Origin: Chrysogorgia sp. JL179-B06
Lineage: Eukaryota; Cnidaria; Anthozoa; Scleralcyonacea; Chrysogorgiidae
DNA length: 64,000 nucleotides
Assembly (NCBI GenBank): GCA_035772405.1
Contig: JAYKKM010000500.1
Span: forward strand, 447,501 to 511,500
Direction of reading: 5' to 3'
The notes beneath the pieces are model-generated. The model ran no database searches. It saw nothing but the letters and a program-made list of their open reading frames with translations, and was not told the origin of the DNA. Below are positions 38,601 through 49,804 of the stretch, in pieces (position 1 is the stretch's first letter; each line of letters begins with the position of its first letter). The translations under genes were made by a program, and so were the position numbers.

Positions 38601-38964
38601 ATGCCATGTCGCCATTTAAACTCTTTTTCATTTCATATAATATATAATGTAGACTACAATATAGGTGTACAGTACTAGTAGGCTGAAAACAGTAGCATTA
38701 ACGTAGGCATAGGAACCACGGGGGCTTCAGCCCCCCAATTTTAAATGGGGTGACTGCGACCCCCAAAAAATCAGGACAATTAAGCATTGCTAAATTGAAT
38801 GTTTTTCCCCAATCGTATTAATAGGACTACCTATAGAATAGGACAGAAGCTACTTAAGGTAACCTACCTACGAGTTTCATCTACACGAGATTTTACTAAC
38901 GGCGGATGTAAGGCCAGATAGGGCCTAAACGGGCCTAATACACACACAGAGAGCCACCTAAGTA
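38601..38964. other. Non-coding, with a CCCC/GGGG-flanked repeat relic
   Basis: GGAACCACGGGGGCTTCAGC followed by CCCCCCAATTTTAAATGGGG near 38710-38750 looks like the end of a dispersed repeat. Nothing else. Confidence 0.4.
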
Positions 38965-40060
38965 CACGATGGGGTCCCAAAGTACACGAGACTAGGGCTA
39001 GGGATCGTAAAGGTGAAAGAGGCTTAGAGGTAATTACTTCCGTCCCTTGCGTTCGTCACACTAACAATACTAATTACTTTTTGTACGCAACGCTCTTTGT
39101 TCTGCCTCGGAAAACGCTCGAAGAAGAGGGAGATGTCTTCGCAGAGGTCCGACTGAAAATTCACCAATGAGGTTTAAGTTAGTGTACTATTCTATCCGTT
39201 AATCACCCAAAAGTGATCCGCATGTTGACCGAACATGCACCATTGTTTCACTTCTTAATGACTTTTTTAATGAGGCGGCATCCCTTTGGGCGCTGTATGG
39301 GGGGGGGGGGTTACCTACTTACTATATACATGAATCTATCCACTTGAGATTTGAGTATAATAGATAAGTGGTTGTCAAAAATAGATGAACAAAAACAGAC
39401 CGAAAGGCTTATCATAGGATATGTTTCAAAACCGCATTAAATTATAAAATTATAAAATTACGTTACAAAGTTTCTAAATAGGAATTTATTGGCATATCAA
39501 GCGTGTTGACTATAATATCAAATGGAAAGTCCTCAATAAAGCTAGACCCTACAGCAATACTTCAAACAGATGCAGCTTATGTTTGTGGGAGAAATATTTC
39601 ATTATCTATCAACCTTCTCTGGCTACCCTGAACAAACGCAACGAACTCGTGTCATCATGTAGACATGGCAATAAATTCCTATTTAGAAACTTTGTAACGT
39701 AATTTTATAATTTTATAATTTGATGCGGTTTTGAAACATATCCTATGATAAGCCTTTCGGTCTGTTTTTGTTCATCTATTTTTGACAACCACTTATCTAT
39801 TATACTCAAATCTCAAGTGGATAGATTCATGTATATAGTATTACAAACGGTTACAATTTTTGAAAATTCAAACTAACTAATGAACATTCAGAACTTTATT
39901 AACGTACTTCCTAATTTAGATAGCTATATAATCCTCTGTATAATCACATCTTAGTCATTAGACCATTTTATCTGAAGAGTACTACACCATTTGTGTGTGG
40001 CACGAAACTAACTAGTAATAAAATGTCTAGTCACAACTGTTGAGTCGTTGAATTTTTACT
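38965..40060. repeat. Inverted arm A' (right), interrupted by a MITE
   Basis: Reverse complement of 13965-14520. Homologous parts are 38965-39324 and 39836-40060. Right-arm-only additions are the 511-bp element and a short CATGTTGACCGAACATG palindrome near 39220. Confidence 0.88.
39325..39835. mobile_element. MITE with about 165-bp inverted repeats, TA target
   Basis: It starts TATACATGAATCTATCCACT and ends with the inverse. Arms of about 165 bp flank a 180-bp unique centre. The empty site is preserved in the other arm near 14195-14205, consistent with insertion at TA and its duplication. Long TIRs plus a TA target suggest a Tc1/mariner-type miniature element. Confidence 0.82.
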
Positions 40061-40119
40061 ATAATATGCTCTGGATTTCCATTGAGCACTCTTCCAACGG
40101 TTTTTACTACATCGTCTAT

Positions 40120-40532
<413 letters not shown>

Positions 40533-40706
40533 CATTTTTAGCAGTAATGGCTTGCGAACAAGAAAACTTTGTTGTTTCAAGGCCAAATGGGTAGTGTGAT
40601 AAAGGCACTTACTGTGATATCACGCAGAACTGAAACTGTGGCGTTAAACGACGATAGCACTGACGGCAATAACAACGAAGCTGTGGTGCTTCCTTCTACC
40701 CCTTAA

Positions 40707-41490
40707 AGTACCTATGAAATGAAAAAATCGATATTCCATAATGTGTTCCCTTCAAAAGTAGGTTTCGAATAATGACGAAATTTGTTTTATTTTTTTCTTT
40801 ATTATTCACCGTTGTCTAGTTATAAGCATTTGAAATTTTAGCGTGATTACGTCACAAGGTGGACCCGCTATGCCTGAGAAATATTAAAGTGTTGATATTT
40901 CATAAAGTATGACTTGGACAAAGACGAAACATGGCAGCAATGTTGTCCTTCAAGTGCTCAACTCACCACTGATATTTGTATAGTTACCATGGAAACATAC
41001 TAGGTTCCAGACCCTTTTATCCTTATTTCATAAAATGTAATTTTCTTGTTTTCTGGTTACCTGCTGTTGACTTTGTTCTGGTTATGTATTTGGCATGACG
41101 TCCTTAATATAATAAATGACAGTGTTTGTCTAAACAGTGCCTCGTACTAAAACTAGAGCAAGTTGTTATTTACTCTTTTCAGGGGCCTGGAGCCTAGTTT
41201 ATTACCATGGTGACCACAAAAAGTAGTTTATCACATAGATTATTGTAGTAGTTGAAATGCTACTAAGTTTCATAGTTCTCGTGTAAACACTTCACAAAAT
41301 ATCAAGACTTTAATATTTCTCTAGTACAGCATGTCCACCTTGTGACGTCATCACGCTAAAATTTCAAATGCTTAGAACTAGACAACGGTGAATGATAAAG
41401 AACAAATTTAAACAGATTTCGTCATTATTCAAAATCTACTTTCGAAGGAAAGACATAATGGAAACTGGATTTTTTCATTTCATAGGCACT
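40707..41490. mobile_element. MITE with TTAA target duplication, 784 bp
   Basis: The ends AGTACCTATGAAATGAAAAA and TTTTTTCATTTCATAGGCACT are inverse. Arms of about 160 bp are present (through CCTTGTGACGTCA). TTAA lies at 40703-40706 and 41491-41494. TTAA targets are used by piggyBac and Kolobok elements; which one mobilised it is unknown. No coding capacity. Confidence 0.85.
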
Positions 41491-41567
41491 TTAAAGCGAA
41501 TACACTGAGTGTCGGCGTTTTCTATAGAAATGGCTGAAGTCAAATTTGATGCAGAAATTCTACGTGC

Positions 41568-41778
41568 TGTCGTGATTTAACATTCCGCAATTAGTTAATT
41601 TTAGATGTTATGTTGTTATGACGTAAGTTGTCACGTGTGAAGTGGCGTGATAAGTGAACCATGAACCTTGAAATAGGACTAGAATGTGAGCAGTGATCTA
41701 AGAGTGTTTTGTATAAATAAAAGCTTAAACTATCTAAACATCTGTGAGTTTCTTGTCGCGGCGAAACAATTCCCGACA
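41568..41778 (+). repeat. Candidate 5' LTR of the BEL/Pao element
   Basis: A segment of about 210 bp with TG...CA ends (TGTCGTGATTT... to ...TTCCCGACA) and a TATAAATAAA motif near 41711 that could serve as TATA and polyA signal. It is followed two bases later by a primer-binding site. The 3' LTR lies beyond the window, so the 5' boundary is approximate. Confidence 0.65.
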
Positions 41779-41780
41779 AA

Positions 41781-41797
41781 GTGGCGACCCCGGCAGG
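41781..41797 (+). promoter_or_regulatory. Primer-binding site of the BEL/Pao element
   Basis: TGGCGACCCCGGCAGG follows the LTR end. A PBS starting with TGG pairs with the CCA end of the tRNA primer. The tRNA identity was not determined. Confidence 0.65.
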
Positions 41798-41865
41798 ATT
41801 TCGTTAAAACAAAACCAGTGGAGAGCGAGATTTTACTTGAAATCTGATCAACGACAACGAATAAT

Positions 41866-42660
41866 ATGGCCGACATCGAACAAATGCTGAAGAAGATCGA
41901 GGGTAAGTTGCGGATGCTGCAATTTTCTCGAGATGATACACCTCGAATCCGAGAGAAAAATGATCTGAAAAGTCTGGAACGTCATCACAACGTATTTGGA
42001 GAACTAATCGACAACATTCACGAAGAGAAAGTACAAGTGCAACTGGCGAGAATCGAGAAGGGCGACGAGTCTGATGAAGTTAAACAATGGACCCTAGCTA
42101 TCGAAGGAGAGATTGCAGAGTTCGAAAAGGTTTTGGAAGAATTGCAGATCACGGTGAAAGACCTACGGAAAGAAGCAGTAGAAGAGGCAAGAAAAGAGGA
42201 AGAGCAAAAGGAAGAAGACAAAAGAAAACGACATTACGAAGAAGAGATCAAAATCGAACAAGCAAAGATGCAAATCAAAGAAGAATTCGAGAAGAAATTA
42301 GAGGAAGCACGTAGTAAATCACTGAAAGAAAACCAAAGCAGCGCCAAGTTACCCAAGCTAGTCATAACCAAGTTCCAAGGAACGCCTTTAGACTGGCAAC
42401 GATTTTGGAGCCAATTCGAGACTGAAATCGACAAGGCTGGCATTGGGCAAGTAGCCAAGTTTTCTTATTTAAAAGAGCTTCTAGTTTCGAAGGTACGATT
42501 GTCTGTAGATGGTCTTCCTTTCACCCCTGAGGGCTACGAACGAGCCAAAAACATACTGAAAACCAAATATGGTAAACCTAGCGAAGTGGCCAACGCACAT
42601 ACACAGGAAATCATAGCTTTGCCAACAGTATATGGTTCTCAACCGAGTAAAAATACATGA
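41866..42660 (+). pseudogene. BEL/Pao gag, frame broken before pol
   Basis: This is the Gag part of a BEL/Pao polyprotein. The N-terminal half (residues about 50-155) is a highly charged coiled coil rich in Glu and Lys. From residue about 165 it carries the conserved DUF1759-type domain (LPKLVITKFQGTPLDWQRFW...). BEL/Pao elements normally have one continuous gag-pol frame. Here the frame is lost at a run of five A at about 42650 and a stop follows at 42658-42660, while homologous sequence continues in the next frame. An extra A (mutation or homopolymer error) explains this better than programmed frameshifting. Confidence 0.85.
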
Positions 42661-44945
42661 GTTCTATGGAAATTTGGTGACCAACATCCAAGCTCTGGAA
42701 ACAATGGGGAAGATCAAAGAGATCAATGGCTATGTTCGTGTGACTCTTGATAAACTCCCTGGTATTCGAGCTGACCTGGTGCGTCTTGACGACGAGTGGC
42801 AAGATTGGGATTTTCCTCAGATGATCGAAGCTCTACGAAAATGGTGTGACCGCAATCCAGTGCGTCCTGAAGAACGGAAACATAATCCACCAAGTGGAAA
42901 TCGACTTCCACACATCAAGCTACCCAAAGGAGATAAAGCCTTTTATACAAAGAAAGAAGATTGGAAGCCAAGACCTTGTACCTACTGTGAGTCGGTGGAG
43001 CATAAATCTGTCAATTGTGAGAAGGTGGAAAGTGTCGACGAGAGGAAGAAAATACTGAGTGGAAAGAAACTATGCTTTAACTGTACAGGGGCAAGACACC
43101 GTGCTGCAGAATGCCTGAGTAGATCCAATTGCCAGAAATGCAATGGAAAGCACCACTCCTCAATCTGTGACAAAACATCCAAACAGATTATGGTGGCTAC
43201 AGTGAAGGGAGCAGTGATTTATCCGGTAGTGGTTGTGGTATTAGATGGAATCAAATGCAGGGCATTGCTGGATACGGGTGCAGGAAGCTCCTATGCATCA
43301 GCTGTGCTAATCGAGCATCTCTCAAATAAACCGACGAGAACTGATCATAAAAGGATAGACATGATGATGTGTTCAACGACTCAGAAGATCGACGTGTATA
43401 ATGTAAATGTCGCAAGCACAACTGGAGAATTTGTGATGACAACCGAAGTCAACAAAGTGGACAAAGGTGTCCTACTATCCATTCCTAATCCAAGATATGC
43501 AGACCAAATCAACCAGTATCATCACCTCAAGGGAGTAGTTATCGATGATAAAGACACCAAGCCAGAACTGCCGATTCATCTGATCCTGGGAGCTAGTGAG
43601 TACTCTCGCATAAAGACGAACACCAAACCAAAGATTGGGAACCAAGGAGAGCCTATCGCAGAGTTAACCACCTTGGGCTGGACGATGATGTCACCTGGAA
43701 AGGAGACAAATCTTAGCAGTGTCTATATCGCCACAGCATCGCTTGCAGACTACGAACAGTTGTGCAACCTGGATGTCTTGGGCTTGGAAGACCGACCACA
43801 AGGTGACCAGCAATCAGTTCATGATGAGTTTAAAGAACAGCTCACACAAAGTGATGAAGGATGGTACGAGACTGGACGTATTTGGAAGCAAGGTCATGAT
43901 CAACTCTCAAACAACAAACACGGAAGTCTGAAAAGATTGGAAAACCTGGCGAAGAAACTCCAAAGAAACCCAGACCTCCTAGCGAAGTATGATGAAATCA
44001 TCCAAGAACACATCAAAGAGGGAATTGTGGAAAAAGTGACTGGTGAACCCGTTGGAAAGGAATTCTACATCCCTCACAAACCTGTGATAAGAGAAGCAGC
44101 AGAGTCCACAAAAGTTCGTATCGTGTTCGATGCATCTGCTAAACCCAACGAGAAGAGTCCTTCGCTAAATGATTGTTTAGAGACGGGACCACAAAATCTC
44201 TTGTGGGACGTTTTGGTAAGAAATCGTATGAAACCAGTGGCATTGGCAGGAGATCTCAAACAAGCCTTCTTGCAGGTTCGTGTTCGACAAGAATATCGAG
44301 ACTCATTAAGATTCCATTGGCTCAAGCACCAGAATGCCTCAGAGATAGAAGTCCTGAGATTTACCCGCGCCTTGTTTGGCCTAGTCCAGTCCCCGTTCTT
44401 GTTGGGAGCGACGCTGAAACAACACTTGGAGAGCCTGAGAGAAAGATACCCAAATGAAGTGGAAGAAATCACCAAGAGCCTATATGTAGACGATGTGATC
44501 ACTGGGGGCGAGACGAAAGACGAGGTTGCTAAACTGAAAGAAACAGCTATTACAATTTTCCGAGAAGCCAAGTTCGACCTACACAAATGGCATTCAAATG
44601 AATCTGAGTTGGAAACAAGCAGGGCACCAGATGATGAGAAGCAAAGTTATGCAAAGGAGCAGCTGGGCGTCAAACCTGGAGAAACCAAGCTGTTGGGACT
44701 ACCATGGAACAAGACCAAAGATACCATAGCTGTCACCTTTCCAGATCCACCAGACGAAACGACCAAAAGAGAAATGTTACGATTTCTAGCTTCTGTGTAC
44801 GACCCACTTGGCCTGGCATCACCCACAACTTTAGTGGGAAAGTTGTTGTATCGGGAGGTTTGTGATCAACATGTATCTTGGGATCGGAAGGTCGAAGAGA
44901 ACACTGCAAGACGGTGGTGTAAGTTCGTGAAGAGTCTACCTGGTA
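42632..44945 (+). pseudogene. BEL/Pao pol, first part (zinc knuckles, protease, RT)
   Basis: The frame continues the polyprotein: end of the gag domain, then three cysteine-rich knuckles (CTYCESVEHKSVNC, CFNCTGARHRAAEC, CQKCNGKHHSSIC). Next come a retroviral-type aspartic protease (ALLDTGAGSSYA) and a reverse transcriptase with VRIVFDASAK, LAGDLKQAF and the catalytic strand YVDDVITGG. The coding sequence is cut in the RT-RNase H linker at 44945, where the Polinton begins. The same reading frame resumes right after the Polinton at 63226 once one copy of the 6-bp duplication is discounted. The retroelement was therefore probably intact in pol when it was hit. Confidence 0.9.
44940..44945. repeat. 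Polinton target-site duplication, left
   Basis: CTGGTA immediately before the element, identical to 63226-63231. Six-base duplications are characteristic of Polinton integrases. Confidence 0.96.
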
Positions 44946-45115
44946 AGTAGTATAGAAGGTAGGGCTGCGAGCCCAATCGACGTCAACCGTAAATATAAAT
45001 ACCAAAACATCACCAAATTTGTGCCAAGTCGCGACTCGACAAATTTGGCGATGTTTTGGTATTTATATTTACGATTAACATCGAATAAGCTCGCAGCCCT
45101 ACCTTCTATACTACT
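44946..45115. repeat. Terminal palindrome (170 bp), left tip
   Basis: AGTAGTATAGAAGGTAGGGC at the tip returns as its inverse ending CTATACTACT at 45115. The centre near 45030 is GTCGCGAC. A few arm mismatches exist. The single strand could fold into an 80-bp hairpin. Confidence 0.9.
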
Positions 45116-45379
45116 ACAGCAATCGTTAGTCAAGCTAGACACCCCTCCCACGTTTTCTACTCAATTAATGTCAAACACACGCGAGACTAACGAAACAATA
45201 CCAAATTTATACCAAATCGCGATTTTCGCTAAATTTGGTGTTATTTCAGCCATATTTAAAAAATAGAGTGTGTCGCTTCGTCATTTTCGCATATTTAAAA
45301 AAATAGAAAGTGTCGTTTTCGCATTTTTGTTTGACAAACTACGACCGACGCGTTCTGCTGTTGTCTCAACTCACGCGCG

Positions 45380-45411
45380 AAAAAAAAACCACTAGATTTT
45401 GATTCTAGTGG
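45380..45411 (-). terminator. Hairpin plus T-run downstream of polB
   Basis: On the minus strand, CCACTAGA-ATCAAAA-TCTAGTGG (45411-45389) is followed by nine T. It lies about 180 bp after the polB stop, inside the TIR. It resembles an intrinsic terminator or a hairpin 3'-end signal of the type used by some large DNA viruses. Function is inferred only. Confidence 0.5.
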
Positions 45412-45590
45412 TGATGTTTATCCAAATGGATAGCGAAATGGCGCTCTTTTGATTGGTCAACCCACACCAGCGCCCACAACAAATATTTTATCCAAACAAG
45501 TACCCAAATGGGGAGCGAAATGGCGCTCTTTTGATTGGTTAGCGACATTGACTAATTTGCATACTAACAGGTGGCCGGTTGTTTTGCGAA

Positions 45591-48500
45591 TTAGTCCGTT
45601 TGTTCACTATTTTCAGTGTTATCTCTCACTACAATGTTTTTGTGACCATATGCGTAGGAGTCAATACCATTTTCTAAAAGGTATCGCTTATCATCGAAGC
45701 AGGATAGCGATACTTTATTAATTTCATAACTACCGAGCTGATGTTTGACACTTCTAATGGTCTTCATTGTGTGTCGCAATTGTTTCTGCTCAAGTAACAC
45801 ACTTTTGTAATCTTCATGTCTGATTACCTTTTTAATTATATTCTTTCTAATACCTTTAGCAGTTTTTCCACCACCTCCATCCTCTTTTAGATAACTATAC
45901 ATTTTGCTGCGCAACCCAACGAACTCGATAATTGGCGTTCCAGCGCACTCGTCCTTCATCTTCCCAATAACTTTCTTATTCTCTCTAAAAAAGAATGGGC
46001 TGTCTGCAGGATAGTCGCTATTGTCGAACTTTTCGCACTCCATCATAAAGTCGGAGTAGACGTCGTCAGTTTTGATTGAGTACAACAGACTGTCAGTGTC
46101 GGTGAAGTGCAATCTACAGGTGTCGCTAGAGTACTTTTTCATAATATAATTATAGTGAAAATTGTACATCAGCGTTTTGCTCAAGTCTAGTATGCACATA
46201 CCTACATACGCGGGTCGATTTAGTGTCAGCGTTTCTTTAACTTTGTGGACAGCAACTAAGTTCTCGCTAAATATCTTGCAAGACACAAACGTTGGCTTTG
46301 AGACAAGCTTTTTAAATTTCTCCGCAGTGGTCACTAGTCTTACGTCCACACGCTTCCTCAAGTTTTCCATCGTTTTTCCGAACACACTGTTATTCATCAA
46401 CTTGAAGAAGTCCTTCTCAAAAGCGTTCTTAGCCGCAGTTCTTTTGACTGTGTTAAAGTCGATGTACTTGCCCAACCACTTAGACTGGTCAAACTGTAGG
46501 ACCCTATGAACCTTTTTGATTTTTAGTCCAAGATCCGTGTACAACTGCAGATTTCCATAGTGACACACATACTTTTCTTTGTCCATCAAATTAGTCACCA
46601 ACTTTTTCACACCACCAACACTCACGTTAAACTTATTTTTGATTTTTGTGCAGTACTCCGACAACATGTCAACAGTTATCTCCATCTTCTCAGGAGCCAC
46701 CGGGTAATCGTTGTGTAGGTCATGCAAATGGGCTGGATACTCCAAGTCGACTTCAAGCAGTAAGCCCTTTTTACTATTGTTGTGATAGTCGCATAGATTA
46801 ACCTTTTTTATTTCTTTCTCAGTCAACCACTTGAAGCCACCCGTAGGTAGACTTCGACTCATTGCCCATCCGTACAAATTGTTGGCGTCAAGGTACATCA
46901 AATACTTCGACTCTCGCGCTTTATCGTACCCCTCCATGTACTTATTATTCGCCACGCCATGTCTGTTGCATATGTAGCTCACACCACCACGCATACCCAT
47001 TTCTACGAACTTGAACATGTCAATGTCGGACAATAATTCGAGTTCCACCCCAGTCATCTTTAGCATGGCATCCCAAGCCAATCCGGGCGATGTAAAATAA
47101 TGACACGGGTCTAATTTGTACTCACGATGGCATGTCTTTCTAAAGTTCTCAAAAACGTCGGCAAGCAAGAGCACATCGCTTTTCAAATACAGGTCGTGAT
47201 ACCCACCCATACTTTCAACGTCGAAGTAGTCCCACACATCGATGGCGCGCTCATGCATTTCCTCCGTAATGTGCTCGTCATTCAGAACGCTGTAGAAGTC
47301 CTTTTTAGAGGGTAGCTCGCATTCGTCGAATTTATCAAAGGAGTCCATATAATCGTAGGGATAGACCCCCTTTCTTGTCATAAGTGCCAACCCCTCGTCG
47401 TGAAACGCTTCTGACGTGTATTTGAAAGCGTCCCTTGGTATATTCTTCACCAAGTTGTCTAGACCACTACTCATGAACTGAAAGCTGTCCAAGAACACCA
47501 AGTTTTTTCCAAGCATGAACGCCATGTACTTCTCCATGTTGTTCGGTATCACATTTATGTCTTGACCAAACTTACCAATCTCCTGCATAATGAAATGGCT
47601 ATCGTAGCCGCGTAAGTTATGGAAGATCACAGGAATTTTATCAGTCAACTTAAAGTTCACGTTACACTGACGATGTGCGGACCCTCTGTACTTACCTGAC
47701 ACGTGACAGTGGTCTCTCACTCTAACGTCAGCGCCAGTGTACTCAACACTGCAAATATGACAACTTTTAGCCTCGTCAAAGTTCTTCTTATCGTCGTCAG
47801 TCAGTATCATTTCTTTGTTAAAGTGGCTCTCAGATGTCTCTTTACAATATTTGACAATTTCTAACATTTCCCCAATAAACTTGTTAACTGCATTTTCACC
47901 GCGATACACTTTTACTGGCTTACTGTACTCATTGTCGTAGCAACAAACTAATTTATACCCATAGCCACAGTCAACGTGTCTCTGGTAAGCATTTGTGTAG
48001 CTACACTCGCTTGACAGCTTTGCCGCGTGCACCTTCTGTGTGATAGCCTCAAAGTCTGCATACACCACAAATGGCACATTTAATTGTCTACTAAAATTCT
48101 CGTATTTCACTTTCGTACCTTTTTGTGGCATTTTAATAGCTTGCTTCCCATTAATGACCAAACATACTTCCACATGGCGTTCAAGCACGTCCTCTCGGGT
48201 AAAACACTGCAGACAATATCTACAAAAGTGTTTTCTCGCCTTATACTTTGTCTGACGGTACATGAATTTGTTAAAATCGCGAATGTACACATAATGCTTG
48301 TCGCCCACGTCATTAGTTATCAACAATAGGTCCATATGGTCAAGATACGCCTCCTTAGAAACGTACACAGGGAATGGCTGCACATTTTCGTACCCAAAAA
48401 CATTAATGCTAATATCGTTTGCCTTTTCGATCTTGTTGTAGTCTTTGAGTGTGACTGGGAAGTCAATTCCGTCATAGTTCAGCTCACCAACATGCCTAGC

Positions 48501-49204
48501 GTACTTCGACGTTCTATCAGAGTGTTTTCCAACAGGAAACTTATGTGCGAGGTGGCACCATCTAAAGCACTCGTTGTCATCCCCGTTGTTTACGTTTACC
48601 AAGCCCTTCATACTATTACGCAGCTCCTTTGGCAACGCAATGTAGCTACTCCCATGCAAAGGTCTGTAAATAGCGACGTTGACGTAGTGCGCATCTATTT
48701 TGTCGATAGTCCATCCAGACCCCTCAGATAACCACCCAGCTATCCGCGTCAAAATCTGCTCCGACCCACGATTGGCAACACCCTCGATGTCATGCTCGTT
48801 AATGACGACGAACGTTTCGCTGTTAAAGTAGGCAGTTTTGTATGTGGTCTTATCACGCTCTAAAACTTTCTCAAAAGTGACCTTGACTGTCTCCACCACT
48901 TTCATTCCGTTGGTCTCACCCAGCTCACGTCTCAAAAGGTTAGTGACAGCACTTCTACTAGCGTTTACCTGATTGATGTCTCTGTCGTCAATTACTTCGA
49001 CTCCATAGGACCTTGTGAACCCTCTCAGCGCTCGATCCAACAGATGCGTTGACGGTGCGAGGTCTTCGACTACAGGTTATCCCTCTTGATCTCTATAAAG
49101 AAGCCGTGAACGTTGGTCGCTTCATCTGTTAGTGAATTGACAACGGCCGCACTCGTCTTATGCGCCCGTCTTTTTGTCGGTGGGTTTTTCACAGTCTGAC
49201 TCAT
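45591..49204 (-). CDS. polB: Protein-primed family B DNA polymerase (frameshift near 5' end)
   Basis: Polinton PolB replicates the element by protein priming. From an open frame beginning near 49040 (1149 residues): a C2H2-like finger (residues 273-293); the exonuclease ExoI motif YADFEA (D329, E331); an endonuclease-VII-like Cys/His knuckle (C427, C430, DHCH 443-446, C459); an ExoII-like region (NLRGYDSH); ExoIII (YLKSDVLLLAD, 618-627); polymerase motif A around D718; motif B NSVFGKTMEN (884 on); and motif C DTDS (981-984). The frame has no ATG at its start. A 44-codon frame from ATG 49204 (MSQTVKNPPTKRRAHK...) ends at 49070 in another frame, and the two abut with no gap, so one base is probably missing near 49075. 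The C-terminal residues lie in the TIR. Confidence 0.95.
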
Positions 49205-49214
49205 TGGCTTATAC

Positions 49215-49532
49215 TTACACTACGCTTTTTTTCTTAGCCCACTCGTTGTAATAATGATCGCCACTTTCACACCATCCCAGCTTTGGGTACACCACCCCAA
49301 ACAAATTGTCGTCGAACTTATCTTTCACCTTCCCGTCTTTGAGGTCTAGCACCCTTTTGAGTGTCTCGAGTTGTCTTCTATGACACAACCTAATAATGTA
49401 GTATCCGTATCTGCTGACATTTCTACCCTTTATCAAATTGTATGAGTGCAACACATTGACAACTTTCAAGAAGTCCTCTTTTATCAACTCAAGGTGCTCA
49501 CCCTTCACAACATTCCGTAGTCTCCTCCCCAT
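49215..49532 (-). CDS. Small uncharacterised protein, 105 aa
   Basis: I do not recognise the family. It is a basic, soluble-looking protein with no membrane segment, with a YYIIRLCHRRQLETLK helix-like centre and a WCESGDHYYNEWAKKK C-terminus. The ATG at 49532 lies three bases after the stop of the upstream gene and its stop is 11 bp before the polB ATG, so it belongs to the same minus-strand block as polB. Co-location suggests a replication or early role, which is an inference. Confidence 0.75.
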   Translation of the reverse strand: MGRRLRNVVKGEHLELIKEDFLKVVNVLHSYNLIKGRNVSRYGYYIIRLCHRRQLETLKRVLDLKDGKVKDKFDDNLFGVVYPKLGWCESGDHYYNEWAKKKSVV

Positions 49533-49535
49533 CCA

Positions 49536-49778
49536 TCAAGACCGTTTGTGAACGCTTTTTAGTCGAGTGAGTCTCATGTCACCATAACTCTGAATGTAGC
49601 CCCATTCGATGTCGCCACACTTTGGACACGCGTACCCACCGCAGTCAGTCATGTTTTTCACAACGTCGCAATCCGAGCAGTAGTAAAGCCTGGGGGTGTC
49701 TCCACACTCAGTTTGCGTCTCACTCGCGATCTCGTCAATTGTCAAGCCATAACTCATCTGCCTCATAAGTTTGTCCAT
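49536..49778 (-). CDS. Small zinc-ribbon protein, 80 aa
   Basis: The ATG at 49778 is preferred over the in-frame GTG just upstream. Two CxxC pairs (YYCSDCDVV and YACPKCGDI, 16 residues apart) form a typical zinc-ribbon, as in transcription factors and RNA polymerase subunits. An acidic N-terminal helix precedes it. The family is not identified; a nucleic-acid-binding or transcription role is plausible but unproven. It is tightly coupled to the gene at 49532. Confidence 0.78.
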   Translation of the reverse strand: MDKLMRQMSYGLTIDEIASETQTECGDTPRLYYCSDCDVVKNMTDCGGYACPKCGDIEWGYIQSYGDMRLTRLKSVHKRS

Positions 49779-49804
49779 CACTTATACTACTCCAACATTT
49801 TTTT

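Larger units (their letters stand above)
44946..45614 (+). repeat. Polinton left terminal inverted repeat
   Basis: It pairs with 62534-63225. The outer 170 bp is a palindrome. An internal duplication of the CAATCAAAAGAGCGCCATTT-type segment (about 45440 and 45515, seen inverted) is unique to this end. The inner edge reaches into polB, encoding its last residues. Confidence 0.93.

Noticed and set aside
44074..44586. 170-codon minus-strand frame inside BEL pol
   Set aside because: Antisense shadow of the reverse transcriptase.
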